DNA of 64,000 bases from Bacteroidota bacterium. GTDB lineage: Bacteria; Bacteroidota; Bacteroidia; Bacteroidales; WCHB1-69. The notes under the pieces were generated by a model. The model saw only the letters and a program-made list of their open reading frames with translations, was not told the origin of the DNA and ran no database searches. Location of the stretch: positions 1-64,000 of the forward strand of contig JAGDMF010000006.1 in the NCBI GenBank assembly GCA_017860455.1, in the 5' to 3' direction. The translations under genes were made by a program, and so were the position numbers. Every line of letters starts with the position of its first letter. Within the stretch, counting starts at the first letter, position 1. Positions 9,532 through 19,812 of this stretch are shown piece by piece.

Positions 9532-12500
9532 TTATTGAATTACACTTTGAACTTGTAAAGCATGCTTTCTGGCTTTTCTTTCTTTTCTTTTTACTCCAAA
9601 ATGTGCAAATGATGCATATATGGTAGGAATTAAAATGAGTGTAATTAAAGTAGAAAAAGATAATCCCCACGCAACAGTCATACCTAATGAGTTCCACATT
9701 TCTGCACCTTCACCTTTACCAATTGCCAGAGGAATCATACCTAGAACAGTAGTAAGTGTAGTCATTAAAATTGGGCGTAAACGAGAACGACCTGCAGCAA
9801 CTACTGCTTCTCCAATCGACATACCACGTTCTCTACATAGAATTGTGTAGTCAATCAATACAATGCCGTTTTTAACAACAATTCCAATTAACATGATAAG
9901 TCCTAAGAAAGCCATTAACCCTAATGCAGTACTTGTTATTGCCAATCCATATAAAACACCTGTTAAAGCAAATGGAATTGAAAACATAATAACGAATGGA
10001 TATACAAAAGATTCAAATTGTGAAGCCATAACAATATAAACAAGGACTAATATCAGAATCATTAACGTAAACATATCCCCAAAAGATTCTTGTTGATCCT
10101 GGTATGTTCCGGCTAATTCTGTAGTCAAACCTGAAGGAACTTCGGTTTCATCCATCACTTTTTTTGCGATTTCAGCAATTTCACTTAAAGCAACACCATC
10201 ACTAGCAGTACATTGTACTTTTACAATTCTGGATCTGTCTTTTCTTTCAATAGTTGGCGGAGTTAATTGTTCTTCAACCTGAGCTAATTCACCTAATTTG
10301 ATACCTGTACCCTGATTATTATACAATGTAATATTTTTTATAGCTTCTACATCTTGTCTGAATTCAGGAGCATAACGCACTTTGATAAAATACTCTTTTC
10401 CGTCTTCTCTATAAACAGAAGCGATCGATCCACCTATTCTATTTTTAGCCAAAGTTGAGGCTGTTCCTAAATTCATTCCATTTTCTGCTAACTTTTGTCT
10501 GTTAAAATTAATTGCAATTTCAGGGGCGTACTCATCTCTTGAAATCTTAGCAGAAGCACACTTCGGATCTTTTTTCATTTTTTCAGATACAATTGCTGCA
10601 TATTTATCGGCAGCAATAAAGTCATTTCCATAAATTTCAATGTCAACAGTACTTTGACCACCCATACCTCCTTGTCCAACAGAAACGTTATAAGTATTGA
10701 TTTCAGGATATGCTTTTAAATCTTGTCTAATCTCATCAGCTAATAAAAGAATTCCTCTTTTTCTTTCTGTTTTTTTATTGAATTTGAGCGTAAATGCCAT
10801 CATGTGAGAACCATTATCAGAAAGTTTTCCCCAAGTATTCTCTTCAGCAGGTTGACCTACACTAAAATTACAGTTTACAATTTCCGGATATTCTTTCTTA
10901 AATTGTTCTGTTAATTTTATCCCTAATGCACGAGTGGTTTCCATACGGGTACCCTGAGGTAGTTTTACAGTAACATTTAACATGGCGTTATCCTGAACAG
11001 GGAAAAACTCAGTTGGAATAAATCTAAATAGGAATATACTGGATATAAAAATACCTAAAGCAATAAAAATAACGGATTTTCTATGTTTAACAGCCCACCC
11101 TAATAAACGGGAATACCAACCATCAAGATTGTCTAAGAAATTTTCAAATTTACCCTGGATTTTACCAAAAAATCTACCTTTATTAGGATTGTTTTTTAAT
11201 AAAAGAGAGGATAACATTGGCGTTAAAGTTAAGGCAGCTGCCATAGAAACAGTGATTACAATACTCATAATCCAACCCATTTGTTTGAACATGATACCGG
11301 CCATTCCAGTTAGAGTAGTTAAAGGTAAAAATACAGCTAAAAGGACTAAAGTGGAAGCAATAATGGAAAGAGAAACTTCACTGGTGGCAAAAACCGCAGC
11401 AGATTTTGGTTTAGTTCCTCTTGTAATATGGGTACTTATATTCTCAAGTACCACAATCGCATCATCGACGACCATCCCAATAGCAATACTCAGTGAAGAT
11501 AAAGAGATAACGTTCAACGAATTTCCGGTTACTAAAAGATAAATAAATGATGCAATTAAAGAAACAGGAATAACCATAGCAATAATAAAAGTAGCCCTCC
11601 ATCTTCCCAAAAACATCATAACCACAGCAATAACTAGAATCAATGTTATAATAATCGCTTCTTTTAAGCTGGCGATTGTATTTAAGATACCATCTGTTGT
11701 ATTATAGATTGTTCCAATTTTAATATCCGCAGGTAATGATTTTGTTAATTCAGGTAGTTTTTTCTGAATTTCATTTACTATGTCAACAGAGTTTCCACCA
11801 CTTTGTTTTTGAACTACTATAGTAGCTCCACGAACACCATTGGTGTAAACTTCCTGAAGTCTTTCCTGAACAGTATCCTTCACTTCTGCAACATCTTTTA
11901 AATAGATGTTTTTGTTATTCATACTTCCAACCACCAAATTCTGCATTTGTCTGGCCTCAGTAAATTCTCCCATAGCACGAACTGAGAATGAGGATTTACC
12001 CATATCTATTGTACCTATAGGAAGATTCATATTTTCCGCTCTGATGATATTAGTGATCCCTTCAACAGTTAGTCCGTAAGAATCCAATTTATAAGGATCG
12101 CAGTAGATATTTATTTCACGTTGTGGTGCCCCGGAAATAGATACAGTACCTACTCCATCAATTCTACTTAGTGGGGATACAATTTTATCATCTAAAATTT
12201 CATACAAAGCATTGGTGCTTTCATTACTTTGAACAGAAAGCATTATGATAGGAATATCTGCTGTACTAAATTTAAAGATAAATGGTTTTGATGCTGCATC
12301 GGGCAAAACTGAAGAAACAAGATCCAGTTTGTCACGGATATCATTTGTAGCATCATCAATATCAATACCATAATTAAATTGAATGGTTATAATAGAGTAG
12401 TTTTCTTTAGAACTGGATGAAATATGTTTAACATTACTTACACTATTCAACACATTTTCCAAGGGTTTAGAAACATTGGTCTCAATATCGGAAGCACTTG

Positions 12501-12660
12501 CTCCTTGATAATTGGTTAAAACCATAATATTATTCGTTCCAATATCCGGAAGTAAATCAACAGATAGTTTGGAATACGAATAGATCCCTATAATCGCAAT
12601 GGCAACATAAACCAATAATGTTGTAATTGGATTTTTGACTGATTTCTGATATAAACTCAT
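9532..12660 (-). CDS. RND (HAE1/AcrB-type) multidrug efflux permease
   Basis: 1042 aa, MSLYQKSVKNPITTLLVYVAIAIIGIYSYSKLSVDLLPDI..., VVDDAIVVLENI, GIVVKNGIVLIDY. Confidence 0.95.
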   Translation of the reverse strand: MSLYQKSVKNPITTLLVYVAIAIIGIYSYSKLSVDLLPDIGTNNIMVLTNYQGASASDIETNVSKPLENVLNSVSNVKHISSSSKENYSIITIQFNYGIDIDDATNDIRDKLDLVSSVLPDAASKPFIFKFSTADIPIIMLSVQSNESTNALYEILDDKIVSPLSRIDGVGTVSISGAPQREINIYCDPYKLDSYGLTVEGITNIIRAENMNLPIGTIDMGKSSFSVRAMGEFTEARQMQNLVVGSMNNKNIYLKDVAEVKDTVQERLQEVYTNGVRGATIVVQKQSGGNSVDIVNEIQKKLPELTKSLPADIKIGTIYNTTDGILNTIASLKEAIIITLILVIAVVMMFLGRWRATFIIAMVIPVSLIASFIYLLVTGNSLNVISLSSLSIAIGMVVDDAIVVLENISTHITRGTKPKSAAVFATSEVSLSIIASTLVLLAVFLPLTTLTGMAGIMFKQMGWIMSIVITVSMAAALTLTPMLSSLLLKNNPNKGRFFGKIQGKFENFLDNLDGWYSRLLGWAVKHRKSVIFIALGIFISSIFLFRFIPTEFFPVQDNAMLNVTVKLPQGTRMETTRALGIKLTEQFKKEYPEIVNCNFSVGQPAEENTWGKLSDNGSHMMAFTLKFNKKTERKRGILLLADEIRQDLKAYPEINTYNVSVGQGGMGGQSTVDIEIYGNDFIAADKYAAIVSEKMKKDPKCASAKISRDEYAPEIAINFNRQKLAENGMNLGTASTLAKNRIGGSIASVYREDGKEYFIKVRYAPEFRQDVEAIKNITLYNNQGTGIKLGELAQVEEQLTPPTIERKDRSRIVKVQCTASDGVALSEIAEIAKKVMDETEVPSGLTTELAGTYQDQQESFGDMFTLMILILVLVYIVMASQFESFVYPFVIMFSIPFALTGVLYGLAITSTALGLMAFLGLIMLIGIVVKNGIVLIDYTILCRERGMSIGEAVVAAGRSRLRPILMTTLTTVLGMIPLAIGKGEGAEMWNSLGMTVAWGLSFSTLITLILIPTIYASFAHFGVKRKERKARKHALQVQSVIQ

Positions 12661-12693
12661 AGTTTTGTAATTTTCTTAGTTGAGTTGTTACAA

Positions 12694-13716
12694 TTATTTA
12701 ACAATAGTAACATGTGATCCATTTTTAAGTTTTAAGAAAGAAGTGATAGCTACTTTATCCCCATCCTTTAAACCAGAAAGTACTTCGTACCCATTTTCTA
12801 ATCTTCTACCTAAAACAATTTTTGTATAAACTACTTTATCCCCAACAAGTAGATAAACATATCTATCAGGAGATCCTGTAATTTTTACAATAGCTTGTTC
12901 AGGAACGACAACATTTTGAGTGGCTCCAAAATTGAGATACACTTTTCCGTACATTCCGGGTCTCACTTTGCTGTTTTTATTAGGAAGTTTTACTTCAGCA
13001 GTAAAAGTGTGGGTTCTGGGATCTAAAGTTGGATAGATTAAACTGATTGACCCTGGAAATGTTTCATTTTGGAAAACATCAATTTTAACATTTGCTTTCA
13101 TCCCTTTTTTAACTAAGGAATACTGACTTTCTGAAATATTAATCAACAGTTTAACAGGACTGATTTGCTGAACCTGAAGAATTGGATTGCCGGCATAAAG
13201 ATCACCTGAATCATAGTTTCTCATAGTGACAATACCACTAATAGGGCTTAAAAGCTGGGTATTTTCCTCTAATGTTTTGATATTGTTTTTAGCTACATCC
13301 AATTGTGTTTTTTGAGCATCATACTCCGCTTTTGAGATCCCACCAACTTTAAAGAGTTCTTCAAATCTCTCAAAATTTTTCTCTAAATTATTGAGTTGTG
13401 TTCTGGATTGACGGAGCATCGTTGCATCCATTTGAATCAACTTTTGTCCTTTAACAACATAATCACCCACTTCAACAAAAATCTGATCAATTCTACCAGG
13501 TGTAGTTGGAGCAATATTATTTAATGCTTCCGGTTTTACAATTGCAGAATATTCATAATCATCTTCAATCATCTGAAGAGACACAGTGTCAACTTTTATG
13601 GTCACAGTATCATCCAATTGTTGGGTTGCAGTAGTTTCATTATTTTTTTTGGAACATGAGGTAAAAAACATGCCCGAAGCGATCAATATCATGATCATAA
13701 ATTTCATTTTTTTCAT
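12694..13716 (-). CDS. RND efflux periplasmic adaptor (membrane fusion) lipoprotein
   Basis: Lipobox FFTSC, SPISGIVTMRNYDSGDLYAGNPILQVQQISPV, RPGMYGKVYL. Confidence 0.93.
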   Translation of the reverse strand: MKKMKFMIMILIASGMFFTSCSKKNNETTATQQLDDTVTIKVDTVSLQMIEDDYEYSAIVKPEALNNIAPTTPGRIDQIFVEVGDYVVKGQKLIQMDATMLRQSRTQLNNLEKNFERFEELFKVGGISKAEYDAQKTQLDVAKNNIKTLEENTQLLSPISGIVTMRNYDSGDLYAGNPILQVQQISPVKLLINISESQYSLVKKGMKANVKIDVFQNETFPGSISLIYPTLDPRTHTFTAEVKLPNKNSKVRPGMYGKVYLNFGATQNVVVPEQAIVKITGSPDRYVYLLVGDKVVYTKIVLGRRLENGYEVLSGLKDGDKVAITSFLKLKNGSHVTIVK

Positions 13717-13741
13717 ATTATAATTTTTTTATTTTTTTCAA

Positions 13742-15079
13742 TTAATTATTTCCAAGATATTTTTCTAAGTCTGAATATGCAGATAAATAGTCATGAATAG
13801 ATTGTAAGAACTGTAATTTTGCTCTTGTTAAAGCCAGATCTGCATTATTCAAATCTAACCAGGTACTCATTCCAATTTCATATTGTCTTTTGGCAATATC
13901 ATAAGCTCTCTGAGCCATTTTTAAAGTTTCCTTAGAAGAAGTATGATTTTCAATGGCTTTATCAATGTTATCTACTGCAGTAAAAACATTAATCCAAACC
14001 GATTTTTCTAAAGTTTTTTTGGTATCCTGTAAGTTTTGAATAGTTAAGTTGGTTTGTTTTATTTTATAATGAGTAGAAGCCCATGAAGTAATAGGAATCT
14101 GAAGACTAAAACCAACCATAGAATATGGAAACCAGTTATAGTTGGCAAAATCATAATCATTAGATAAACTTGCGTATTGATAAACTCCAGACATTGCTAA
14201 TGTAGGAAGAGATGAAGATAACACCAAAGATTTAGTTCTATTTAATTGTTGAATAGATAAATCAATTTGTTTTAAATCGGTATTGTTTAAAATAGATAAA
14301 GCCTCTTTAACAGGAACAGCCTTAGCATCCATTTGAGATTCAAATTGACTTAATTCCCCATCAAAAATTATATTTTCATTGATGTCAATCCCCATTAACA
14401 TTTTGAGTAATTTTTTATTTAATTCAATAGCATTTTGAGTTGCTAGAAGATTTGGTTTTTGATTTTCCAACTGAACATCAGCTCTTAATTTTTCAAATTC
14501 AGAAACCAATCCTTGAGAGAACTTATCAGCAATTATTTTATTGTTATCCTCGGTATTTTTATAACTAGCCAATAAAACATTGTAAGATTCCTGCATCATG
14601 AGTAAAGAAAAGTAAGCTTTTTTAATTTGGTTTACCAACTCGATTTTAGAAGATCTGGCTTTTTCCATGGTCATTTCCACATCCAATTGGGTAAGTTTTA
14701 GATTATTCCAAAGAACAGGCATAACCAAAGGTAATGCAAAAGAAGCCCCCGCATTATAGGAATTAGAAGAACCGATTTCAATTTCCATAGGAGTGCCCAT
14801 AAATTCCATCACCATTTTTTGTTTTTTAAGAGTTCTGTTGTAGGAAGCGGCAATAGATACGCTAGGGAAAAGTCCAACGATTTGCTCACTTTTGTAATAT
14901 TTTTTAATCAGAATATTACGTTCAGCAATTTGAATGGAAGGGCTTTCAGAAAGTCCAATTTCAATAGCTTTGTTAAGATCGACATGCACCACATTTTGAG
15001 CATTCAGGAAAATGGGGGTAGAAAATACAAGGAAAAGAAGAGTTCCTAAAAGATTTTTATTGAAGATAAATTTTTTCAT
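13742..15079 (-). CDS. TolC-family outer membrane efflux protein
   Basis: Signal peptide, two coiled-coil halves, YEIGMSTWLDLNNADLALTRAKLQFLQSIHDYLSAYSDLEKYLG. Confidence 0.93.
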   Translation of the reverse strand: MKKFIFNKNLLGTLLFLVFSTPIFLNAQNVVHVDLNKAIEIGLSESPSIQIAERNILIKKYYKSEQIVGLFPSVSIAASYNRTLKKQKMVMEFMGTPMEIEIGSSNSYNAGASFALPLVMPVLWNNLKLTQLDVEMTMEKARSSKIELVNQIKKAYFSLLMMQESYNVLLASYKNTEDNNKIIADKFSQGLVSEFEKLRADVQLENQKPNLLATQNAIELNKKLLKMLMGIDINENIIFDGELSQFESQMDAKAVPVKEALSILNNTDLKQIDLSIQQLNRTKSLVLSSSLPTLAMSGVYQYASLSNDYDFANYNWFPYSMVGFSLQIPITSWASTHYKIKQTNLTIQNLQDTKKTLEKSVWINVFTAVDNIDKAIENHTSSKETLKMAQRAYDIAKRQYEIGMSTWLDLNNADLALTRAKLQFLQSIHDYLSAYSDLEKYLGNN

Positions 15080-15211
15080 ATATTTTATTTTTTTTTAGAT
15101 CGAGATTAAAGTTATGATAATAATGCTGCAAAAATAGTGCCATGAGTCAAATTTTGAGTTTGCGAAAATACAATAAAATAGTGTATTAAATTAAAATTCA
15201 ATGGAGTAGGG

Positions 15212-15272
15212 GGGAGAATTTCAATCAAAAAAGGGAAAATTTCAGTGAAAATGGGAGAAATTTCAGTAATAC
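15212..15272. promoter_or_regulatory. Three imperfect ~20-bp direct repeats upstream of the efflux operon
   Basis: GGGAGAATTTCAATCAAAAAA / GGGAAAATTTCAGTGAAAAT / GGGAGAAATTTCAGTAATAC. Confidence 0.4.
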
Positions 15273-15309
15273 TGAGAATCTTTCGACCGAATGACAGCCT
15301 TACCCCAAT

Positions 15310-16975
15310 ATCCTGACTTTGACACTTTTTTTAGCACAAGTTTGTAACTTATTAAAAGACAGAATAATATAATTTATGCGTCACCGAAATGGGTGACGCA
15401 AGGTAAAATTGTTTGTACGTAAAAAGAAAAATAGATCAGGAACAACAAGTGTTATTGTTGTTAATAAATCACAGGGTAGATTCAAAGAGGTAAAAACTAT
15501 AGGGGTAAGCGACGATGAATCTCAAATTGAGAAATATATCAATCAAGCCCGTCAATGGATTGAAATTCAAAGTGGGACTCCTGATATTTTTAAACAAAAA
15601 GCAAGAGAAGAGGAAGAGAAACAAGTTACAGAGCATTTGTTGTCAAATATTGAAAATGTGCTGATAAATGGCACACAATTAATTTTAGATAAAGTGTTTA
15701 AAATCATAGGATTTGATGCCATAGAGGATGATATTTTACGTCAATTGGTGATTGCTCGTTTAGGACAACCTATGAGCAAATCTGCTACAGTCGATTATCT
15801 TAAATCATATTTTGATGAAGATCTTCAATTATATAAGATTTATCGTTATTTAGATAAACTTTATAATACACAGCAAGAACAGATCCAACAAATCAGCGTT
15901 GAACATACTCGAAAGATATTAGGTGGCAAAATTGGACTCATGTTTTATGATGTGACTACGCTTTATTTCGAATCCGATTATAGCGATGAACTAAGAGAAA
16001 ATGGGTTTTCAAAAGATGGCAAACACAGTCAACCACAGGTTGTACTAGGATTGTTAGTGAGCAAAGATGGTTATCCGCTTTCATATTCATTATTTAATGG
16101 CTCTCAGTACGAGGGAAGAACAATGTTGCCCATTGTTGAAGATTTTGTTCAAAGATTTAATTTGGAAGATTTTGTGGTAGTTGCTGATTCCGGGTTAATG
16201 AGTAAATCAAATATATCTTTACTGCAATCAGGTGAATACAAATATATTGTAGGAGCAAGAATAAAAAATGAAACAGAAGTAGTAAAAAGGAAAATTTTGT
16301 CTTTACCAAAGCATGATAATGAATTTCATGAACTTAAAAAAGGTGATTCTCGATTAATTGTAAGCTATTCTTCAGTGAGAGCAAAGAAAGATAAATATAA
16401 CAGAGATAAGGGTATAAAACGACTTCAAAAAGCATATAAAACGGGCAATATTACCAAAGAGAACATCAACAAACGAGGGTACAATAAGTTTTTGGAGATA
16501 TCCGATAATGTAAAGGTAGTTATCAATCATGAAAAAATACAAGAAGACGAAAAATGGGATGGATTAAAAGGATACATAACGAATACATCGCTTTCAGCTA
16601 AAGATGTTTATGAACAATACAACGGATTATGGGTTGTTGAAAAAGCGTTCAGAATAACAAAAGGAACTCTTGAAATCCGACCTATGTTCCACTTTACACC
16701 ACGAAGAATTGAAGCACATGTTTGTATTTGTTTTGTTGCTTATAAGGTGTATAAAGAACTGGAACGAGTCTTAAAAACTAATAAGATAAATTTAAGTGTA
16801 GATAAAGTTCTTAATATTGCAAAAACAATAACAACTATTAAAGTTAAATTACCAATTAGTGATACAACACTCACAAAAACTATGCTAATAACGTCTAGAC
16901 ATAAATCAATTGCTATGCTTTTTGATGATCATTTCTGGAAATCCATTTAGGGTGACGCATTGTCAAAGTCAGGAT
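15310..16975 (+). mobile_element. IS1634-like insertion sequence with 15-bp perfect TIRs
   Basis: ATCCTGACTTTGACA (15310-15324) / TGTCAAAGTCAGGAT (16961-16975) bracketing a transposase ORF; 1666 bp. Confidence 0.9.
15409..16950 (+). CDS. IS1634-like (IS4-type DDE) transposase, TTG start
   Basis: MFVRKKKNRSGTTSVIVVNKSQGRFKEVKTIG...GLMFYDVTTLYFES...VVADSGLMSKSN...YNGLWVVEKAFRITKGTLEIRPMFHFTPRRIEAHVCICFVAY. Confidence 0.9.
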   Translation: MFVRKKKNRSGTTSVIVVNKSQGRFKEVKTIGVSDDESQIEKYINQARQWIEIQSGTPDIFKQKAREEEEKQVTEHLLSNIENVLINGTQLILDKVFKIIGFDAIEDDILRQLVIARLGQPMSKSATVDYLKSYFDEDLQLYKIYRYLDKLYNTQQEQIQQISVEHTRKILGGKIGLMFYDVTTLYFESDYSDELRENGFSKDGKHSQPQVVLGLLVSKDGYPLSYSLFNGSQYEGRTMLPIVEDFVQRFNLEDFVVVADSGLMSKSNISLLQSGEYKYIVGARIKNETEVVKRKILSLPKHDNEFHELKKGDSRLIVSYSSVRAKKDKYNRDKGIKRLQKAYKTGNITKENINKRGYNKFLEISDNVKVVINHEKIQEDEKWDGLKGYITNTSLSAKDVYEQYNGLWVVEKAFRITKGTLEIRPMFHFTPRRIEAHVCICFVAYKVYKELERVLKTNKINLSVDKVLNIAKTITTIKVKLPISDTTLTKTMLITSRHKSIAMLFDDHFWKSI

Positions 16976-18202
16976 TTCAAACACTGATTTAAATTTATCT
17001 ACAGATTCAAAAAAATGAGTTGTATCATTTTTTAAATGCGAAAAATGAGTTCCAATAAAATAGGTTTCTAAATGAAACTCATTACATAGATTTACAATTT
17101 TCTCATGTTCATCTGAAGAAAAATCACCCAATTCAAACATATCTCCCAAGACAGCAACTTTTTCAGAAGCATTGATCATCATAAAGTTTTCAATAGCTGC
17201 TTTCATGCTCGTTGGATTTGCGTTGTAATAATCAGCAATGATCGTATTGTTTCCCAACATTTTCACTTGTGAACGTTGATTATTGGGTGCATAAGATTGA
17301 ATAGCCTCAATAATTTGTGCATCAGAAACACCGAAAAAACGCCCTATTGAGGCAGCACATAAGATGTTATCCAGATTATAAGCTCCAGTTATTTGAGTTT
17401 TAATTTGTTGATCAAAAATTTGTATTGTTAAATAGGGATCAATCGCGGTAACTGAACCGTTAATAAATGGATCCTGATCAACCCCATAAAACTGTATTTG
17501 GGTATTATTATGTCCTGTTTTCTTAAAAGATGTTTCGATTCTGGTTTTGGCTTCTTTTACTAATAGCAGATCCTTTCCATTAACAAAAAGAACGCCGCTG
17601 TCATGAATCACGGCATCATAGAGACCCATTTTGGTTTCAACAATATTTTCATAAGATTTAAATCCTTCCAAATGGGCATTGCCGATATTGGTAACCACGC
17701 CATGAGTAGGATAAGCAAAGGTACATAATTCTGAAATTTCATTTACATGATTAGCGCCCATTTCAACAACTGCTATTTCATGTTCTTTTGTGATGGAAAG
17801 AATGGTTAAAGGAACTCCAATATGGTTATTCAGATTACCTACCGTAGATTGCACATTATACTTTTGAGACAACACTTTCGTAATCAATTCTTTAGTGGTT
17901 GTTTTACCATTTGTACCTGTGATACCGATAACGGGAATTTTCAATTCTAACCGATGGTTTGTAGCTAAAATCTGAAGGGTTTCCAAAACATTTTTAACTA
18001 CGAAGCATTGAGGATGATCTGTAAAAGATGAATTTTCAGTAACTACAAATTTTGCTCCTAATTCAAGAGCTTGATTTACAAATAGATTTCCATCAAATTG
18101 TTCCCCTTTTAGGCAGAAAAAGATAGAATAAGGAATAATTTTTCTAGTATCTGTTGAAATAACAGGGTAATTTAAAAATTGAGAATAAATTTCACTTATC
18201 AT
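16913..18202 (-). CDS. murF: UDP-N-acetylmuramoyl-tripeptide--D-alanyl-D-alanine ligase, C-terminus truncated and replaced by IS-encoded residues
   Basis: GITGTNGKTTTKELI, VGNLNNHIGVPLTIL, DYYNANPTSMKAAI; last 20 codons plus stop (ILTLTMRHPKWISRNDHQKA*) lie inside the IS at 16913-16975. Confidence 0.9.
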   Translation of the reverse strand: MISEIYSQFLNYPVISTDTRKIIPYSIFFCLKGEQFDGNLFVNQALELGAKFVVTENSSFTDHPQCFVVKNVLETLQILATNHRLELKIPVIGITGTNGKTTTKELITKVLSQKYNVQSTVGNLNNHIGVPLTILSITKEHEIAVVEMGANHVNEISELCTFAYPTHGVVTNIGNAHLEGFKSYENIVETKMGLYDAVIHDSGVLFVNGKDLLLVKEAKTRIETSFKKTGHNNTQIQFYGVDQDPFINGSVTAIDPYLTIQIFDQQIKTQITGAYNLDNILCAASIGRFFGVSDAQIIEAIQSYAPNNQRSQVKMLGNNTIIADYYNANPTSMKAAIENFMMINASEKVAVLGDMFELGDFSSDEHEKIVNLCNEFHLETYFIGTHFSHLKNDTTHFFESVDKFKSVFEILTLTMRHPKWISRNDHQKA

Positions 18203-18233
18203 AATCTGGTTTTTTAAAAATCATTTTTTACTT

Positions 18234-18263
18234 AAAAAAAAAACGGCTAAAAGCCGTTTTTAT
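18234..18263 (-). terminator. Rho-independent terminator downstream of gldJ
   Basis: AAACGGCT AAA AGCCGTTT hairpin with A-run on the + strand at its left (U-run on the minus-strand transcript). Confidence 0.8.
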
Positions 18264-18267
18264 TTTA

Positions 18268-19758
18268 CTAGTTGCTGGTTGGAGGCCCTAATCGTGCCAT
18301 TGCGCAACGGAATCCGATATAATCGGTAGCTTCATCTTCATCAAGATAGCGTCTTTGTCCTGGAGCAGCCCAATATTGAAGGTCTTTCCATGATCCACCT
18401 TTCACAACGCGTGCTTTATCACCAACTAATGAATATTTATAACTTTCATTCATATTTTTTCTATACATATAATCTGTACTCACTTTATTAGTATCTCCCC
18501 CTTGCCATCTTTCACTTTCAAGTACAGAGGCCCAGTCGCCATCTAAGAAATTTTTATTATCAGCAGTTCTATAATTTCTTCTTCTATCATTTTTGAAATC
18601 AGAAACAGGAACCATAGGCACACGACCTACACTATCTCTCTCTTCAACGGTACCATCTTCCAATAATTTTTTAGTTTCGTAGTAGTTACCTCTGAATGGG
18701 TTTAAATCAGCAGCATCCAATGCAGTATTAGGACGATAAACATCTAATACCCACTCTGCAACGTTACCACCCATATTATATAGACCGTAGTCATTAGGCC
18801 AGAATGATTTCACAGGAGCAGTTTTTTCAGCAGCATCATTTAAGTGACTGGCAACACCCATATAATCACCTCTACCTCTACGAAGGTTAGCAACGTTATC
18901 ACCCATATATTTTTTCTCTTCTGTACGAACATAAGAGCCGTTCCAAGGATAGATTCTTCTTTCAAGAACTCTTTCGTTGTAAGTATTTCCAATTAAGCCA
19001 TAAGCAGCATATTCCCATTCAGCTTCAGTGGGGAGTCTGTACTTAGGTAGAAGGATACCATCTTCCATTTTTACATTTCTGTATTCTCCGGAAGTAATAT
19101 ATTGTAATCTTCTGTCAGAGTTGGATTCATAAGCATTATCACCATAAGTTAAATATGCATCAGTATTGAAATATCCTTCTGGAGATGGAGCAACATTATA
19201 ATTTGCGAATCCCATATCCACCAATATTTTTTCATTAACACGGTCAGTTCTCCATGCAGCATAGTTCACAGCTTGTAACCAGCTAACACCAACTACAGGA
19301 TACTCTTGGAAAGCAGGGTATCTAAGATAATACTCAACATAGGTTTCTTCCATAGCCATTTTGTTTCTCCAAACATTTTCGTCTGGTACAGCATTGTCAT
19401 AAACCACTTTAAGGTCAGCAGGAACAAAAACTCTTTCCAACCAATTGAGGTATTCCAAATAGTTTAAATTGCTAATTTCGCATTCATCCATATAGAATGA
19501 GGAAACAGTAACACGTTTAGGATCGTTATCCCAATCATACATTACATCTTGTTCAACGCGGCCCATTTGAAAAGTACCACCTTCAATCAAAACCAAGCCG
19601 GGACCTGTTTCTTGTTCAGTAAATGGGAAAACTTCAAATCCTCCATTTTCAGGATCATTGAATTCCCAACCGGTAGTTGAACTGGATTCACTAGAGCAAG
19701 AAGCAAAAAGAACAGCTGCAAAGATGGATAAACCTAAATACTTTGTGATCTTATTCAT
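18268..19758 (-). CDS. gldJ: GldJ-like lipoprotein (formylglycine-generating-enzyme/SUMF1 fold), T9SS/gliding
   Basis: Lipobox FASCSS; STTGWEFNDPENGGF...EQETGPGLVLIEGGTFQMG; WLQAVNYAAWRTDRVNE; MGGNVAEWVLD. Confidence 0.85.
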   Translation of the reverse strand: MNKITKYLGLSIFAAVLFASCSSESSSTTGWEFNDPENGGFEVFPFTEQETGPGLVLIEGGTFQMGRVEQDVMYDWDNDPKRVTVSSFYMDECEISNLNYLEYLNWLERVFVPADLKVVYDNAVPDENVWRNKMAMEETYVEYYLRYPAFQEYPVVGVSWLQAVNYAAWRTDRVNEKILVDMGFANYNVAPSPEGYFNTDAYLTYGDNAYESNSDRRLQYITSGEYRNVKMEDGILLPKYRLPTEAEWEYAAYGLIGNTYNERVLERRIYPWNGSYVRTEEKKYMGDNVANLRRGRGDYMGVASHLNDAAEKTAPVKSFWPNDYGLYNMGGNVAEWVLDVYRPNTALDAADLNPFRGNYYETKKLLEDGTVEERDSVGRVPMVPVSDFKNDRRRNYRTADNKNFLDGDWASVLESERWQGGDTNKVSTDYMYRKNMNESYKYSLVGDKARVVKGGSWKDLQYWAAPGQRRYLDEDEATDYIGFRCAMARLGPPTSN

Positions 19759-19812
19759 AATCTATTGTAATATAATTTTATTAACGATTTTTTTAATTTT
19801 TTATTATAAAGA

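Noticed and set aside
9620-11542. Plus-strand ORFs 9620-9850 and 11129-11542
   Set aside because: Antisense to the well-supported RND permease gene; no recognisable protein features.
18268-19758. Assignment as GldK/PorK
   Set aside because: SUMF fold is shared, but the STTGWEFNDPENGGF...EQETGPGLVLIEGGTF N-terminus and the murF neighbourhood fit GldJ better; no porLMN follows.
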